Shown: positions 15,528 through 23,472 of the stretch, piece by piece
Layout: each line of letters begins with the position of its first letter
How positions within the stretch are numbered: position 1 is the stretch's first letter
Source: Streptosporangiaceae bacterium
GTDB taxonomy: Bacteria > Actinomycetota > Actinomycetes > Streptosporangiales > Streptosporangiaceae
Assembly: GCA_030041135.1 (NCBI GenBank)
Contig: JASHOL010000098.1
Coordinates: forward strand, 1 to 37,350
DNA length: 37,350 nt
Direction: 5' to 3'
Translations under genes and position numbers: made by a program
The notes under the pieces: generated by a model
Told to the model about the DNA's origin: nothing
What the model saw: only the letters and a program-made list of their open reading frames with translations
Database searches by the model: none

Positions 15528-17083
15528 GGCTGCGCGGGGCCGGTTTCGGCCGCGTCCCGCTCGGCCAGCTGCGCGCGCAGTTCCCGCTTCAGTACCTTGC
15601 CCGTGGTGGTGCGCGGCAGCTCGCGGGTGAACTCGGCCGTCTGCGGGCACTTGAAGTGCGCCAGCCGGTCGCGACACCAGGTGATGATCTCCTCGGGCGT
15701 CGCGTCGGCGTCCGGCCGGGCGATCATCACCGCGTGCACAGCCTCGCCCCAGGTCGGATCGGGCCGCCCGACGACGGCCACGTCAGCCACCGACGGGTGC
15801 TGCGCGAGCACCGCCTCGACCTCGGCGGGATAGACGTTCTCGCCGCCGCTGATGATCATGTCGGTCGTGCGGTCGAGGATGAAGAGATAGCGGTCGGCGC
15901 TCAGGCGGGCGATGTCGCCGGTCCGGTACCAGCCGTCCTCGGTGAAGGCGGCCTCGGTCGCGTCCGGGTCCCCCCAGTATCCGGAGAACAGGCACTCGCC
16001 GCGGATCAGCAGTTCTCCCGGCGCGTCGTCGGGCACGTCGTTGCCGTCGGGATCGACGACGCGGACTTCCCAGCCGAACGCGACCTGGCCCGCGCTGGCG
16101 AGCAGGGGGTTCCCCGGCTCGTGATCATCGGGGGCGAGCAGGCTGACCATGCTCTGGCTCTCGGTGTTCCCGTAGATTTGCCGGAACCGGCAGCCGAACG
16201 CCGCCATCGCCGCCGTCAGCGACGACGGCGTGATCGGCGCAGTCCCGTAGGCGATCTCGCGCAGGCTGCTCAGGTCGGCGCTTTCCCGCTCGCCGATCTC
16301 GGCCACGAGCATGTCGATCAGCGAGGGCCCGGCGGTGAAGAACTCGATCTTGTCCCGCTCGATGGCGTCGATGACTGCGGCCGGACTGAACGAGGTACGG
16401 ATGTGCACCGTGCCGGCCGTCAGCAGCGCCTGCAGGCACTGGCCGAATCCCCCCAGGTGGAACAGCGGCAGGACCTGCAGGTGGCGCGACCCGGTGACCT
16501 GGTCGCCGATCTCGATGGCGAAGTCCGCGACGCTTTGCATCAGCGCGCCGTGCCGAAGCGGGATGGCCTTCGCCTTGCCGGTCGTGCCGCTCGTATGCAC
16601 CAGGGCCAGGATCGCCTCGCCGGTCAGCTCGGGCCGCGGCGGCACCCGGCCGGTCAGCGCGCCGCCGTCCATCCAGCCGGGCGGCACCGGCCCGCCGCCC
16701 CCGATCGCGACCCGGATCACGGGCAGCGGCAGCGCGGAGTCGACGAGCCCGGTGAACTCGGCGTCGGCCGCGACCGCCGCCGGGTCGACCAGGGTAAAGA
16801 TCTCGTTCAGCTCGCGCGCCGACAGCCGCCAGTTCAGGAACGCCGGAGTCGCCCCGGCCCGCATCAGCGCGAATGCCTGCACGAGGAAGTCCGCGCTGTT
16901 GCGCGCGACGATCGCGACGACGTCTCCGGGACCGATGCCGAGCGCCGCCCATCCGCCCGAACGTTTCTCGATCTCGGCGCGCAGCAAGGAATAGCTGAGC
17001 GTCGCTCCCCTGTCGTCGGTCAGCGCGGTCACGTCGGGGTGCACGGTTGCACGCCAGTCGATGACGTGTATCCAGCTCTGCAT
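15524..17083 (-). CDS. AMP-forming acyl-CoA synthetase (ANL superfamily)
   Basis: This is a 519-residue ligase. The P-loop-like A3 motif is LVHTSGTTGKAKAIPLRH (161-178), with YGNTESQSM as the A5 motif. GWYRTGDIARL is the A7 motif, and the hinge/A8 region follows. The catalytic A10 lysine sits in TTTGKVLKREL near the C-terminus. The enzyme activates a carboxylic acid with ATP and transfers it to CoA. ATG at 17083 has AAGGGA upstream. The stop overlaps the LLM oxidoreductase start. The likely substrate is a fatty, aromatic or steroid-derived acid; the sequence does not say which. Confidence 0.92.
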   Translation of the reverse strand: MQSWIHVIDWRATVHPDVTALTDDRGATLSYSLLRAEIEKRSGGWAALGIGPGDVVAIVARNSADFLVQAFALMRAGATPAFLNWRLSARELNEIFTLVDPAAVAADAEFTGLVDSALPLPVIRVAIGGGGPVPPGWMDGGALTGRVPPRPELTGEAILALVHTSGTTGKAKAIPLRHGALMQSVADFAIEIGDQVTGSRHLQVLPLFHLGGFGQCLQALLTAGTVHIRTSFSPAAVIDAIERDKIEFFTAGPSLIDMLVAEIGERESADLSSLREIAYGTAPITPSSLTAAMAAFGCRFRQIYGNTESQSMVSLLAPDDHEPGNPLLASAGQVAFGWEVRVVDPDGNDVPDDAPGELLIRGECLFSGYWGDPDATEAAFTEDGWYRTGDIARLSADRYLFILDRTTDMIISGGENVYPAEVEAVLAQHPSVADVAVVGRPDPTWGEAVHAVMIARPDADATPEEIITWCRDRLAHFKCPQTAEFTRELPRTTTGKVLKRELRAQLAERDAAETGPAQP

Positions 17084-17116
17084 GCCCCGCGTCCCTTCGC
17101 CGCAGGCTCGTATCGT

Positions 17117-17149
17117 CGCAGAAACGTCTTCTGTCCGACAGGCTCTGCG
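17117..17149. promoter_or_regulatory. Nested palindromes upstream of the acyl-CoA synthetase
   Basis: CAGAA-N5-TTCTG (17119-17133) runs into the perfect palindrome CTGTCCGACAG (17131-17141). An outer CGCAGA/TCTGCG pair (17117-17122 and 17144-17149) frames them. The site lies 34 bp before the ligase start, a typical operator position; the regulator is not in view. A hairpin role in ending the upstream hydrolase message is the alternative. Confidence 0.4.
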
Positions 17150-17193
17150 AGATCCGAGATCATCCTGTAGCGATCCGTTTGAGCGGGTCCGGG

Positions 17194-18312
17194 CTAGCCG
17201 GCCCGGCCGCGCACCCAGGCCGCGAAGAGGTCGGCCGCCTGCTCCCGCGCGCCGTCCGGTTCCAGCAGGTAGTGGTCGGCCCGGATGAGCTCCAGGCTCT
17301 TGTCCGCCGCGGCGATCGCGTCTTGGAGCGCGCGGGCATCGCTGGCGTAGACGCACGCGTCCGCGGTCGCGTGCACGACCAGCGACGGGACCGTGATCTT
17401 GGCCAGGTGCGGCGCGGCGATGCACTGCGAGGTGCGCAGGCTCCACATCGACAGCCACGTCCGCAGCGTGCTGACCATGCCGACGCCGAAGACGCCGTAG
17501 TTGGCCTTCAGCGGGTCGCCGAGGTAGCACCAGTTGGGACGGCGGTCGGACGGCTCGATCGACGGGTCGATCATCCGCAGGTCGGCCCAGCTCCGGTGGA
17601 CGAGGAACAGGCGGTCCCTGGCCCTCGTGCCCCCGAGCTCGTCTAGCTGCCGGAGCGCCCAGTCGGTGATGCGCTCATTTCGGTGCCGCTGGGCCGCCCG
17701 GTAGCGGCGCTGGAACGATTCGCTGAAGGGCGGCCCGTTCCGTGTATTAAAGGGGTCGAGATCGGGATCAGCCGAAAGCGGGTCGCGCTCATCGGTCACC
17801 GACGGATCGAGCCACGCCGTCAGCACCTCAGGGCGGCCCGAGTGCGCGGCCAGCGCGATGAACAGGTCGCCGGCCGGCAGCTCCCCGATCGCGGGCAGCG
17901 GACGCATCCCCGCGACCGGGCGGACGCAAGGGTCGACGGCCTGGGACTGGTAGGCGGCCATCAGCGAGCCTCCGCCGGAGTTGCCGAGCAGGACGACCCG
18001 GTCGGCGCCCGCACGCTCGCGCAGCCAGCGGACGCCCACGCCGATCTCGGCCAGGGCATGGTCGAGCAGGAAATGCGCCTCGTCCCCGCGGAACCTGGTG
18101 TTCCAGCCAAGGAAGCCGAAGCCCCGGCGGGCGAGCGGCTCAGCCAGGTAGTGCTCGGAGAAGTCGATGTTGTAGTGCGTCGCGATGAACGCGGTCGACG
18201 GCTGCGACCCGGCCGGGTGGTGATAGATGCCCTGGCACGGGTACCCGCCGGCGCCTGCCCGGCCGGCCACCGGCGAGGGCAGGCCGACGAAGTCACGCTC
18301 GATCTCGGCCAT
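17194..18312 (-). CDS. Alpha/beta hydrolase
   Basis: This is a 372-residue protein. GNSGGGS (110-116) is the nucleophile elbow with Ser112. A preceding THYNIDFSEHYLAEPLARRG stretch and a late SLVVHATADACVY segment (acid residue), then a histidine in IRADHYLLEP, complete a plausible triad. It resembles large actinobacterial esterase or amidase-like hydrolases found beside steroid and aromatic catabolism genes. No signal peptide is present. ATG at 18312 is divergent from the VOC gene across 65 bp, and the acyl-CoA synthetase follows 110 bp downstream on the same strand. The substrate is unknown. Confidence 0.82.
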   Translation of the reverse strand: MAEIERDFVGLPSPVAGRAGAGGYPCQGIYHHPAGSQPSTAFIATHYNIDFSEHYLAEPLARRGFGFLGWNTRFRGDEAHFLLDHALAEIGVGVRWLRERAGADRVVLLGNSGGGSLMAAYQSQAVDPCVRPVAGMRPLPAIGELPAGDLFIALAAHSGRPEVLTAWLDPSVTDERDPLSADPDLDPFNTRNGPPFSESFQRRYRAAQRHRNERITDWALRQLDELGGTRARDRLFLVHRSWADLRMIDPSIEPSDRRPNWCYLGDPLKANYGVFGVGMVSTLRTWLSMWSLRTSQCIAAPHLAKITVPSLVVHATADACVYASDARALQDAIAAADKSLELIRADHYLLEPDGAREQAADLFAAWVRGRAG

Positions 18313-18377
18313 GCTGCTCCGTTCTGGCGCGCAAATAGAACCGAGTCTAAATTTGTAGTGCGTCGTGAGGAGAAGTC

Positions 18378-18944
18378 ATGGACTGGCGGAACGAGGAGTT
18401 CGACCTGGGCGGCGTCAACCACCTGGCGCTGGTCTGCTCGGACATGAAGCGGACGGTCGAGTTCTACACCCAGGTGCTCGGCATGCGGCTGATCAAGACG
18501 ATCGAGCTGCCGGCCGGCTCGGGCCAGCATTTCTTTTTCGACATGGGCGGCGGCAACGCGCTGGCGTTCTTCTGGTTCCCCGACGCACCCGACCCGGTTC
18601 CCGGCGTGTCCGCTCCGGTGACGGTGCCCGGCATCGGCGACTGGACCAGCGCGGTCGGCTCGATGAACCACGTCGCGTTCAACGTGCCCGAGGAAAAGTT
18701 CCTCGAGTACCGGGACAAGCTCAAGGCCAAGGGCGTGCGGGTCAGCCCGATCCTCGACCACGACGACAGCATCCTGGGCGTAGCCCGCGAACTGCACCCA
18801 GGCGTCTTCGTCCGGTCGTTCTACTTCCAGGACCCCGACGGGATCCTGCTGGAGTTCGCCTGCTGGCGGCGGGTCATGGGCCAGCCGGGCGACGTGCGGC
18901 ACGAGCCGAAGACGGCGGCCGACCGCACCGGCGTGCCGGTCTGA
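18378..18944 (+). CDS. VOC-family metalloprotein (glyoxalase/extradiol dioxygenase-like)
   Basis: This is a 188-residue protein with two beta-alpha-beta-beta-beta halves. Candidate metal ligands are His15 in VNHLALVC, His98 in MNHVAFNV and Glu159 in GILLEFACW. VOC enzymes include lyases, isomerases and ring-cleaving dioxygenases. ATG at 18378 has a GTGAGGAGAAGTC leader with a strong Shine-Dalgarno sequence. Its divergent arrangement with the hydrolase and the nearby ligase and LLM oxidoreductase suggest a joint catabolic role, by inference. The intergenic region (18313-18377) is AT-rich around TCTAAATTTG and probably holds both promoters. Confidence 0.86.
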   Translation: MDWRNEEFDLGGVNHLALVCSDMKRTVEFYTQVLGMRLIKTIELPAGSGQHFFFDMGGGNALAFFWFPDAPDPVPGVSAPVTVPGIGDWTSAVGSMNHVAFNVPEEKFLEYRDKLKAKGVRVSPILDHDDSILGVARELHPGVFVRSFYFQDPDGILLEFACWRRVMGQPGDVRHEPKTAADRTGVPV

Positions 18945-19015
18945 CGGTGCGGGGTCAGTAGCGGTCGGCCATCAGCTCGCGGATCCGAGCCGCAGCCAGC
19001 GCCGCCGCTGTCGCG

Positions 19016-19540
19016 GTGGCGCTGGCCGGGCTGCTGACCGCGTGCGGCAGTGGCGCCGGGCAGGCGGTGTACTCGGTGCAGACCGGCTACTTCGCTCGTT
19101 TCCCGTACACGACGGCCGACATCATCGACCTGGGGCTGCCTGAGCTGTATGACCAGACCAGCCAGCCGGTGCGGCTGCTCTGGGTCACTCCGGTGCACTG
19201 GCCAGCCGCGATCCGCCTGCACAGCATCACGGCCTACAACTACTACCAGGCCGGGGCAGGTGTCATTTCAGCACTCGGTGACCTGCCGAAGGAGTGTCCG
19301 CGCGAGTTCGTCCCGCACCCGCTCAGCGTGGTGATGACGGCCGCTCACTCCACTTCGGACTGGTTCGTTGTGTTCGCGCTCACCATCTCGCGGCCGGGCC
19401 GCTACTACCTGAGCCAGGTCAAGATCGGGTACACCACCCGCGGGCAGCAGGGCTGGCAGTACCAGAACCTCGATACCGAGCTCGTGGTCACCCGCGCCTC
19501 CCGCCCGACCATCATCGGGCACCCTTGTGCGCCGCCGTGA
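19016..19540 (+). CDS. Putative lipoprotein with an unusual upstream start
   Basis: From the first canonical start (GTG 19016) the protein has 174 residues and begins MALAGLLTACGSG, which holds a lipobox (LTAC) but no basic n-region. Reading upstream in frame to a stop at 18959 gives a textbook n-region and hydrophobic core (SSRIRAAASAAAVAVALAG), yet the only codon in the right place is ATC at 18971. True translation may therefore begin at 18971 with a non-canonical AUC, giving about 189 residues. The mature part is not a family I recognise; it has a Tyr-rich segment (TAYNYYQAG) and two later cysteines. It follows the VOC gene and converges with an unknown gene. Confidence 0.7.
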   Translation: MALAGLLTACGSGAGQAVYSVQTGYFARFPYTTADIIDLGLPELYDQTSQPVRLLWVTPVHWPAAIRLHSITAYNYYQAGAGVISALGDLPKECPREFVPHPLSVVMTAAHSTSDWFVVFALTISRPGRYYLSQVKIGYTTRGQQGWQYQNLDTELVVTRASRPTIIGHPCAPP

Positions 19541-19608
19541 GCTGCCCGGCCGCTAGTCTGCGGGGCATCACGACGGCCTGGCGCGGTGGCGGGAACTGGT
19601 CCGCGGCG

Positions 19609-20145
19609 TCACAGCCAGCTGAGCCGGGCGCTGGTCACCTGGTCATCGGGAGCGGTGCCGAGCTCGCCCGCCTTGACCTTATCCAGCATCCCGCTGACCG
19701 CCTGCTGCACCTCGGGCACGCAAGCCCGCAGCTTGTCCGCGTCGGCCGCGAGCCCGGCATCCACGTCGATGCCCGCGCCGGCCAGCAGCCCCTCAAGGTC
19801 GGCCAGCTTGCCGCCGAGCCAGCCGACCGGGTCGCTGGACAAGTCGCGGTCAAAGACCCGGCGGTGCGGCTCCCAGTCGCTCATCTTCGGGTGATGATGC
19901 GCCCGGTTCAGGCTGCCGGGCGGCCCGTCCGCACTTTCGAGGAGGTCAACGCGCCATACCGGCTCGGCAATCGTGATCGGGCGGGAGGAGTAGATAGAGC
20001 CGGTCAGCTCACCCGGTGTCAGCATCCTGACCTCGAGCCGGACACCCCGTTCCGGTCCCTCCTGGCCCTTCGCCGGGTTCGGATCGACGAAGTAGATGTC
20101 GCCGAGCACGACGCCGATCCGGTCGAAGCCGAAAAGCTGCAGCAT
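19609..20145 (-). CDS. Hypothetical protein
   Basis: This is a 178-residue soluble protein of unknown family. ATG at 20145 is chosen because AGGAG lies 6 nt upstream; longer in-frame readings are Ser/Arg/Pro-rich and look non-coding. The N-terminal half (MLQLFGFDRIGVVLGDIYFV) is beta-rich, and the C-terminal 60 residues look helical and acidic. It lies 74 bp downstream of another unknown gene on the same strand, and the two may form an operon. No function is proposed. Confidence 0.7.
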   Translation of the reverse strand: MLQLFGFDRIGVVLGDIYFVDPNPAKGQEGPERGVRLEVRMLTPGELTGSIYSSRPITIAEPVWRVDLLESADGPPGSLNRAHHHPKMSDWEPHRRVFDRDLSSDPVGWLGGKLADLEGLLAGAGIDVDAGLAADADKLRACVPEVQQAVSGMLDKVKAGELGTAPDDQVTSARLSWL

Positions 20146-20218
20146 GAAGTCTCCTGCCCGATGCGCCTGCGTTTTAGCCACATCCTCGCTGCTGGCCGCG
20201 CTGGACGCCAGTGCGGCG

Positions 20219-20929
20219 TCAGGTGACAGCGGTGCTGCCTGAGAGGCTGGGCGGCGGGTCGGGCCGGTCCGTGTTCCGCGGGTCGGGCCGGTCGATGTTC
20301 CAGTGCCTGACCACGCTCGCGATCCATGAGCGCTCGTCGGTGTCCGGGCTGGTGCGCGGCACGAGCGTGAAGCGGCTGATGGCGCGCTGGCCGCCCTCGG
20401 CGTCCCCGTACAGGACGTCAATGGTCAGCACCTCGCCGGACCTGACCGCCGCGATCGCGTCGCCGTACTGAGGATCGTTGTCTGGCTCGCGGAACGCGGC
20501 CTGCCAGAAGCCGATGTCGTTGGGCGCGATGAGGATGTCGCGCATGTGGGGGTGGAAGTCGTCCAGCGGCGGGTGACCATCGATCGACTGACGGCCGACC
20601 GCGAACCGCCACCCGTGCAGCACCCCGATCCCCCGGCCGGCATTGCGCACCGAGACGGCCAGGTATACGTTCCCGCTGTCGACCTCGGCCGCGCCGCGAC
20701 CGCCCTGCACGTACTCGATCTTTCCGTCCCCGTAGAGGATCTTCTGCGGGGTATCGTCCAGTCGCGAGGGCACCAGCAGCGGCCGCAGGCCGAGCAGCAG
20801 GGCCTGCTCGGCGACCCTGGCGGCGCGGTTGGCCGACCTGACCGCTCTGAACGTGGCCACGGCCAGCACGAGCGTGCCCGCGGCGGTCGCGAGATCCGCG
20901 TAGCTGGCCAGATTACTTGCGTTGCTCAC
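20219..20929 (-). CDS. Hypothetical membrane-anchored protein
   Basis: This is a 236-residue protein with one N-terminal transmembrane helix (about 9-28) followed by a short Arg/Ala-rich helical stretch (RAVRSANRAARVAEQALL) and a beta-rich cytoplasmic or exported domain containing VYLAVSVRNAGRGIGVLHGW. This plan is common in uncharacterised actinobacterial proteins. The C-terminus is Asp/Pro-rich. GTG at 20929 has no Shine-Dalgarno sequence but follows TACGGT by 6 nt, suggesting leaderless translation. The CHAD gene lies divergently upstream. Confidence 0.72.
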   Translation of the reverse strand: MSNASNLASYADLATAAGTLVLAVATFRAVRSANRAARVAEQALLLGLRPLLVPSRLDDTPQKILYGDGKIEYVQGGRGAAEVDSGNVYLAVSVRNAGRGIGVLHGWRFAVGRQSIDGHPPLDDFHPHMRDILIAPNDIGFWQAAFREPDNDPQYGDAIAAVRSGEVLTIDVLYGDAEGGQRAISRFTLVPRTSPDTDERSWIASVVRHWNIDRPDPRNTDRPDPPPSLSGSTAVT

Positions 20930-20941
20930 CGCTGAACCGTA
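20930..20941 (-). promoter_or_regulatory. -10 box of the hypothetical membrane protein gene (leaderless type)
   Basis: TACGGT on the minus strand (20941-20936) ends 6 nt before GTG at 20929. Confidence 0.35.
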
Positions 20942-21012
20942 CCCGAGCCCACATCGCCGGCGCTGAGATGCCTATCCGCATCTGGCGGCGGGTACCCCCC
21001 GCTGCTAGCCTG

Positions 21013-21034
21013 GTTAACTCCTGATTAACGCCGG
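21013..21034 (+). promoter_or_regulatory. PHO-box-like 11-bp direct repeat upstream of the CHAD-ParA operon
   Basis: Two consecutive 11-mers, GTTAACTCCTG (21013-21023) and ATTAACGCCGG (21024-21034), share the TTAAC core at an 11-bp period. Actinobacterial PhoP/RegX3 sites are 11-bp direct repeats of GTTCAC-like units, so this could couple the operon to phosphate limitation. The match is imperfect. Confidence 0.35.
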
Positions 21035-21092
21035 ATGTCTATTAGTAGGTAGTTCGGCATTCCTCCGGTACGGGAACAAATGAGGTTATGTA

Positions 21093-22673
21093 GTGCGTAA
21101 CGGCTCCACCGAGTTCGTGCTCGATTGCGACCCTGGAGCCTGGCCGGATGTCGCAGGCGCAGTGTCCGAGGGCACCGGCAGCACGTTCTCGCTTTCCGCT
21201 AACGGGCCGGTGCGGCGAGTGCGCCGCACCTGGCTAGACACCTTCGACTGGCGGCTCTACCGGGCCGGGCTCGCGCTCGAGCAGGTGGCGGCTTCGGGCC
21301 GCACCGAGCTGGTGCTGACCGGCCGGGATGGCGACCGCCTCGCGGTCGCCCAGGTCGGCTCGGTCAACGGCAGCGGGCACCAGGCGCAGTGGCCAGCCCT
21401 GCTCGGCGCGCTTCCGCCCGGTCCGCTGCGCGAGATGCTCGAGCCAGTCGTCGGCGTGCGCGCCCTGACTCCCGTCGCCAAGGCGACGAGCCGGGTTCGG
21501 GAGCAGCGCGTGCTGAACTCCGACGCCAAGACGGTTGCCCGGCTGGCGATCGACCAGATGTCGGTCAATTATCCGGCCAGAGCACTGACGGCGCCCAGGC
21601 TGGCGGTCTCCGAGCTCCGCGGGTACCAGGCCCAGGCGGGCCGGGTCGGCTCGGCGCTGGCCGCGGCACCTGGCATCCGCCCCGGTGGCGGTTCCGGCCT
21701 GGATGCGGCGCTGGCCGCCTCGGGCACCGAGCCCGCGCCGCGGACCGGGGCCATCCAGCTGACCGCCAGCTGGCCGGCCGCGGTTGCCATGGCCGCCATC
21801 CTGACCGCCCTGCTTGATGCCATCGAGGCCAACGTGCGCGGCACGGTCCGTGACATCGACACCGAGTTCCTGCACGACCTGCGGGTGGCCGTGCGCCGGA
21901 CCCGGTCGGCGCTGAAGCTGGCCGGGCCCGCCCTGCCGGGCGACCTGGCCGCCCGTTATGCGCCCGAGTTCAAGTGGCTCGGGGACCTGACCACGCCGAC
22001 CAGAGACCTCGACGTGTACCTGCTCGGATTCGACCAGATGACTTCCGGCCTTGTCGCCGCGACCGGCGAGGAGCTGACCCCGTTCCGTCAGTATCTCGAG
22101 CGAACGAGGACGACCGCGCATCGCGAGCTGGCCCGCGGCCTGAGGTCGGCGAGGTTTGCCCGCCTCACCGGCCGGTGGCGGGATGAGCTGGCTGCGGTGC
22201 GGGCTACGCGCAAGCGCCCGGCGGTTGCCGAGCTAGCCGCGAAGCAGATCGCGATCGCGCAGCGGCGGGCGCTGCGCGCGGGGCAGCGCATCACCGCGGC
22301 GTCACCGGCCAGCGACCTGCATGACCTGCGCAAGCGCTGCAAGGAGCTCCGGTACCTGCTGGAGATGTTCGGGTCGCTGTACGACCCCGAGCAGCGCTGG
22401 CGGGCCGTGCGCGAGCTGAAGGCACTTCAGGACTGCCTGGGCTCCTTCCAGGACGCCGAGGTGCAGCGCACCGAGATCCACGCGTTCGCCGACCGGATGC
22501 TGGCCGCGCGCAGCGCTCCCGCGGCGACGCTGCTGGCCATGGGCGAGATCGCGGCGGGCCTGGCCATGGGGCAACGTCAGGCCAGAATGGAGTTCGACGG
22601 CAGGTTCGCGGCGTTTGCCAGCCAGGCCAGCCAGGCAAGACTGACGGCACTGACCCAGGCGGCAGGCACGTGA
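21093..22673 (+). CDS. CYTH-like/CHAD domain protein
   Basis: This is a 526-residue protein. Residues about 5-200 resemble a degenerate CYTH (triphosphate tunnel) domain: VRRTWLDTFDWRLYRAGLAL matches the strand where CYTH proteins carry YxDTxDxxLxxxGxxLR, though later Lys/Arg/Glu tunnel residues are poorly kept. Residues about 228-515 form a CHAD helical domain with HDLRVAVRRTRSALK (about 268-282) and HDLRKRCKELRYLLEMF, the paired His/Arg helices that bind polyphosphate. CHAD proteins in other bacteria localise to polyphosphate granules. The start is GTG at 21093 with GAGG upstream. The stop overlaps the ParA start by 4 bp. Confidence 0.9.
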   Translation: MRNGSTEFVLDCDPGAWPDVAGAVSEGTGSTFSLSANGPVRRVRRTWLDTFDWRLYRAGLALEQVAASGRTELVLTGRDGDRLAVAQVGSVNGSGHQAQWPALLGALPPGPLREMLEPVVGVRALTPVAKATSRVREQRVLNSDAKTVARLAIDQMSVNYPARALTAPRLAVSELRGYQAQAGRVGSALAAAPGIRPGGGSGLDAALAASGTEPAPRTGAIQLTASWPAAVAMAAILTALLDAIEANVRGTVRDIDTEFLHDLRVAVRRTRSALKLAGPALPGDLAARYAPEFKWLGDLTTPTRDLDVYLLGFDQMTSGLVAATGEELTPFRQYLERTRTTAHRELARGLRSARFARLTGRWRDELAAVRATRKRPAVAELAAKQIAIAQRRALRAGQRITAASPASDLHDLRKRCKELRYLLEMFGSLYDPEQRWRAVRELKALQDCLGSFQDAEVQRTEIHAFADRMLAARSAPAATLLAMGEIAAGLAMGQRQARMEFDGRFAAFASQASQARLTALTQAAGT

Positions 22674-23449
22674 AAATCCTCGCGACCTACAACATCAAGG
22701 GCGGCGTCGGCAAGACGGCGACCGCGGTCAACCTCGGGTTCCTGGCCGCCAGGGACGGATACCGGGTGCTGCTGTGGGACCTCGACCCGCAGGGGGCGGC
22801 GAGCTTCCTGTTCCGGATAAAGCCCCGGGTCAAGGGCGGCGGTCAGGCGCTGATCCGCGGCAAGCGGCCGGTCGACGGCGCGATCAAGGGCACCGATTTC
22901 GAGAACCTGGACCTGCTGCCCGCTGATTTCACCTACCGCAACCTGGACCTCATGCTGGATGAGGCCAAACGCCCCGACCGTCGGCTGGCCAGCCTGCTGG
23001 CGCCGCTGAGGAGCGAGTATGACCTGGTCATCCTCGACTGCCCGCCGAGCATCTCGCTGCTGTCTGAGAGCGTCCTGCACGCGGCCGACCTGCTGCTCGT
23101 ACCGCTGATCCCGACCACGCTGTCGGTACGCACGCTGGATCAGCTCACCGAGTTCGTGGCCGGATTCAACGGACACCAGCCGAAGGTGCTGGCGTTTTTC
23201 TCGATGATCGACCGGCGCAAGCGGCTGCACGTGCAGATCGCGCAGGACCTGCCCGCGCAGCGGCCGGACTTCGCCGCGGCGGCGATCCCGGCGCTGTCGG
23301 TGATCGAGCAAATGTCTGTGCACCGTGCCCCGGTCGCGGTGTTCTCGCCCAGGAGCCAGGCATCCCGGCAGTACGCGTCGCTCTGGCAGGAGGCCAGGGA
23401 GCGCGTCAAGCTCGCCGAGCCAGGCTCCGCTCAGGGGAGTCTCGGCTGA
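22670..23449 (+). CDS. ParA/MinD-family ATPase coupled to the CHAD protein
   Basis: This is a 259-residue protein with a deviant Walker A box, KGGVGKT (10-16), which includes the signature lysine needed for ATP-sandwich dimers. DLDPQGAAS is the A' segment and LVILDCPPS the Walker B region. GTG at 22670 overlaps the CHAD stop (GTGA), indicating translational coupling. ParA ATPases position plasmids, chromosome origins, carboxysomes and other cargoes on the nucleoid. There is no parB-like gene or parS-like site nearby, so this is not a standard parABS locus. The CHAD neighbour suggests a polyphosphate-related cargo, by inference. Confidence 0.93.
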   Translation: MKILATYNIKGGVGKTATAVNLGFLAARDGYRVLLWDLDPQGAASFLFRIKPRVKGGGQALIRGKRPVDGAIKGTDFENLDLLPADFTYRNLDLMLDEAKRPDRRLASLLAPLRSEYDLVILDCPPSISLLSESVLHAADLLLVPLIPTTLSVRTLDQLTEFVAGFNGHQPKVLAFFSMIDRRKRLHVQIAQDLPAQRPDFAAAAIPALSVIEQMSVHRAPVAVFSPRSQASRQYASLWQEARERVKLAEPGSAQGSLG

Positions 23450-23472
23450 CGTGGTCTCGCCTAGCCGAGACC
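23439..23472. terminator. Hairpin between convergent parA-like and epoxide hydrolase genes
   Basis: A 7-bp stem GGTCTCG/CGAGACC (23453-23459 and 23466-23472) and an alternative 9-bp stem GTCTCGGCT/AGCCGAGAC (23439-23447 and 23463-23471) overlap the 11-bp gap and both gene ends. The mutually exclusive stems suit a bidirectional terminator. Confidence 0.45.

Noticed and set aside
15419..17170. 583-codon plus-strand frame opposite the acyl-CoA synthetase
   Set aside because: The opposite strand carries all ANL motifs; this frame is a shadow.
21088..21095. ATG-TAG minimal start-stop element just before the CHAD start
   Set aside because: A single short coincidence without supporting structure; not enough to claim attenuation.
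22670..23449. Chromosomal or plasmid parABS partition locus
   Set aside because: There is no parB-like gene or parS-like sequence, and the partner gene encodes a CHAD protein.
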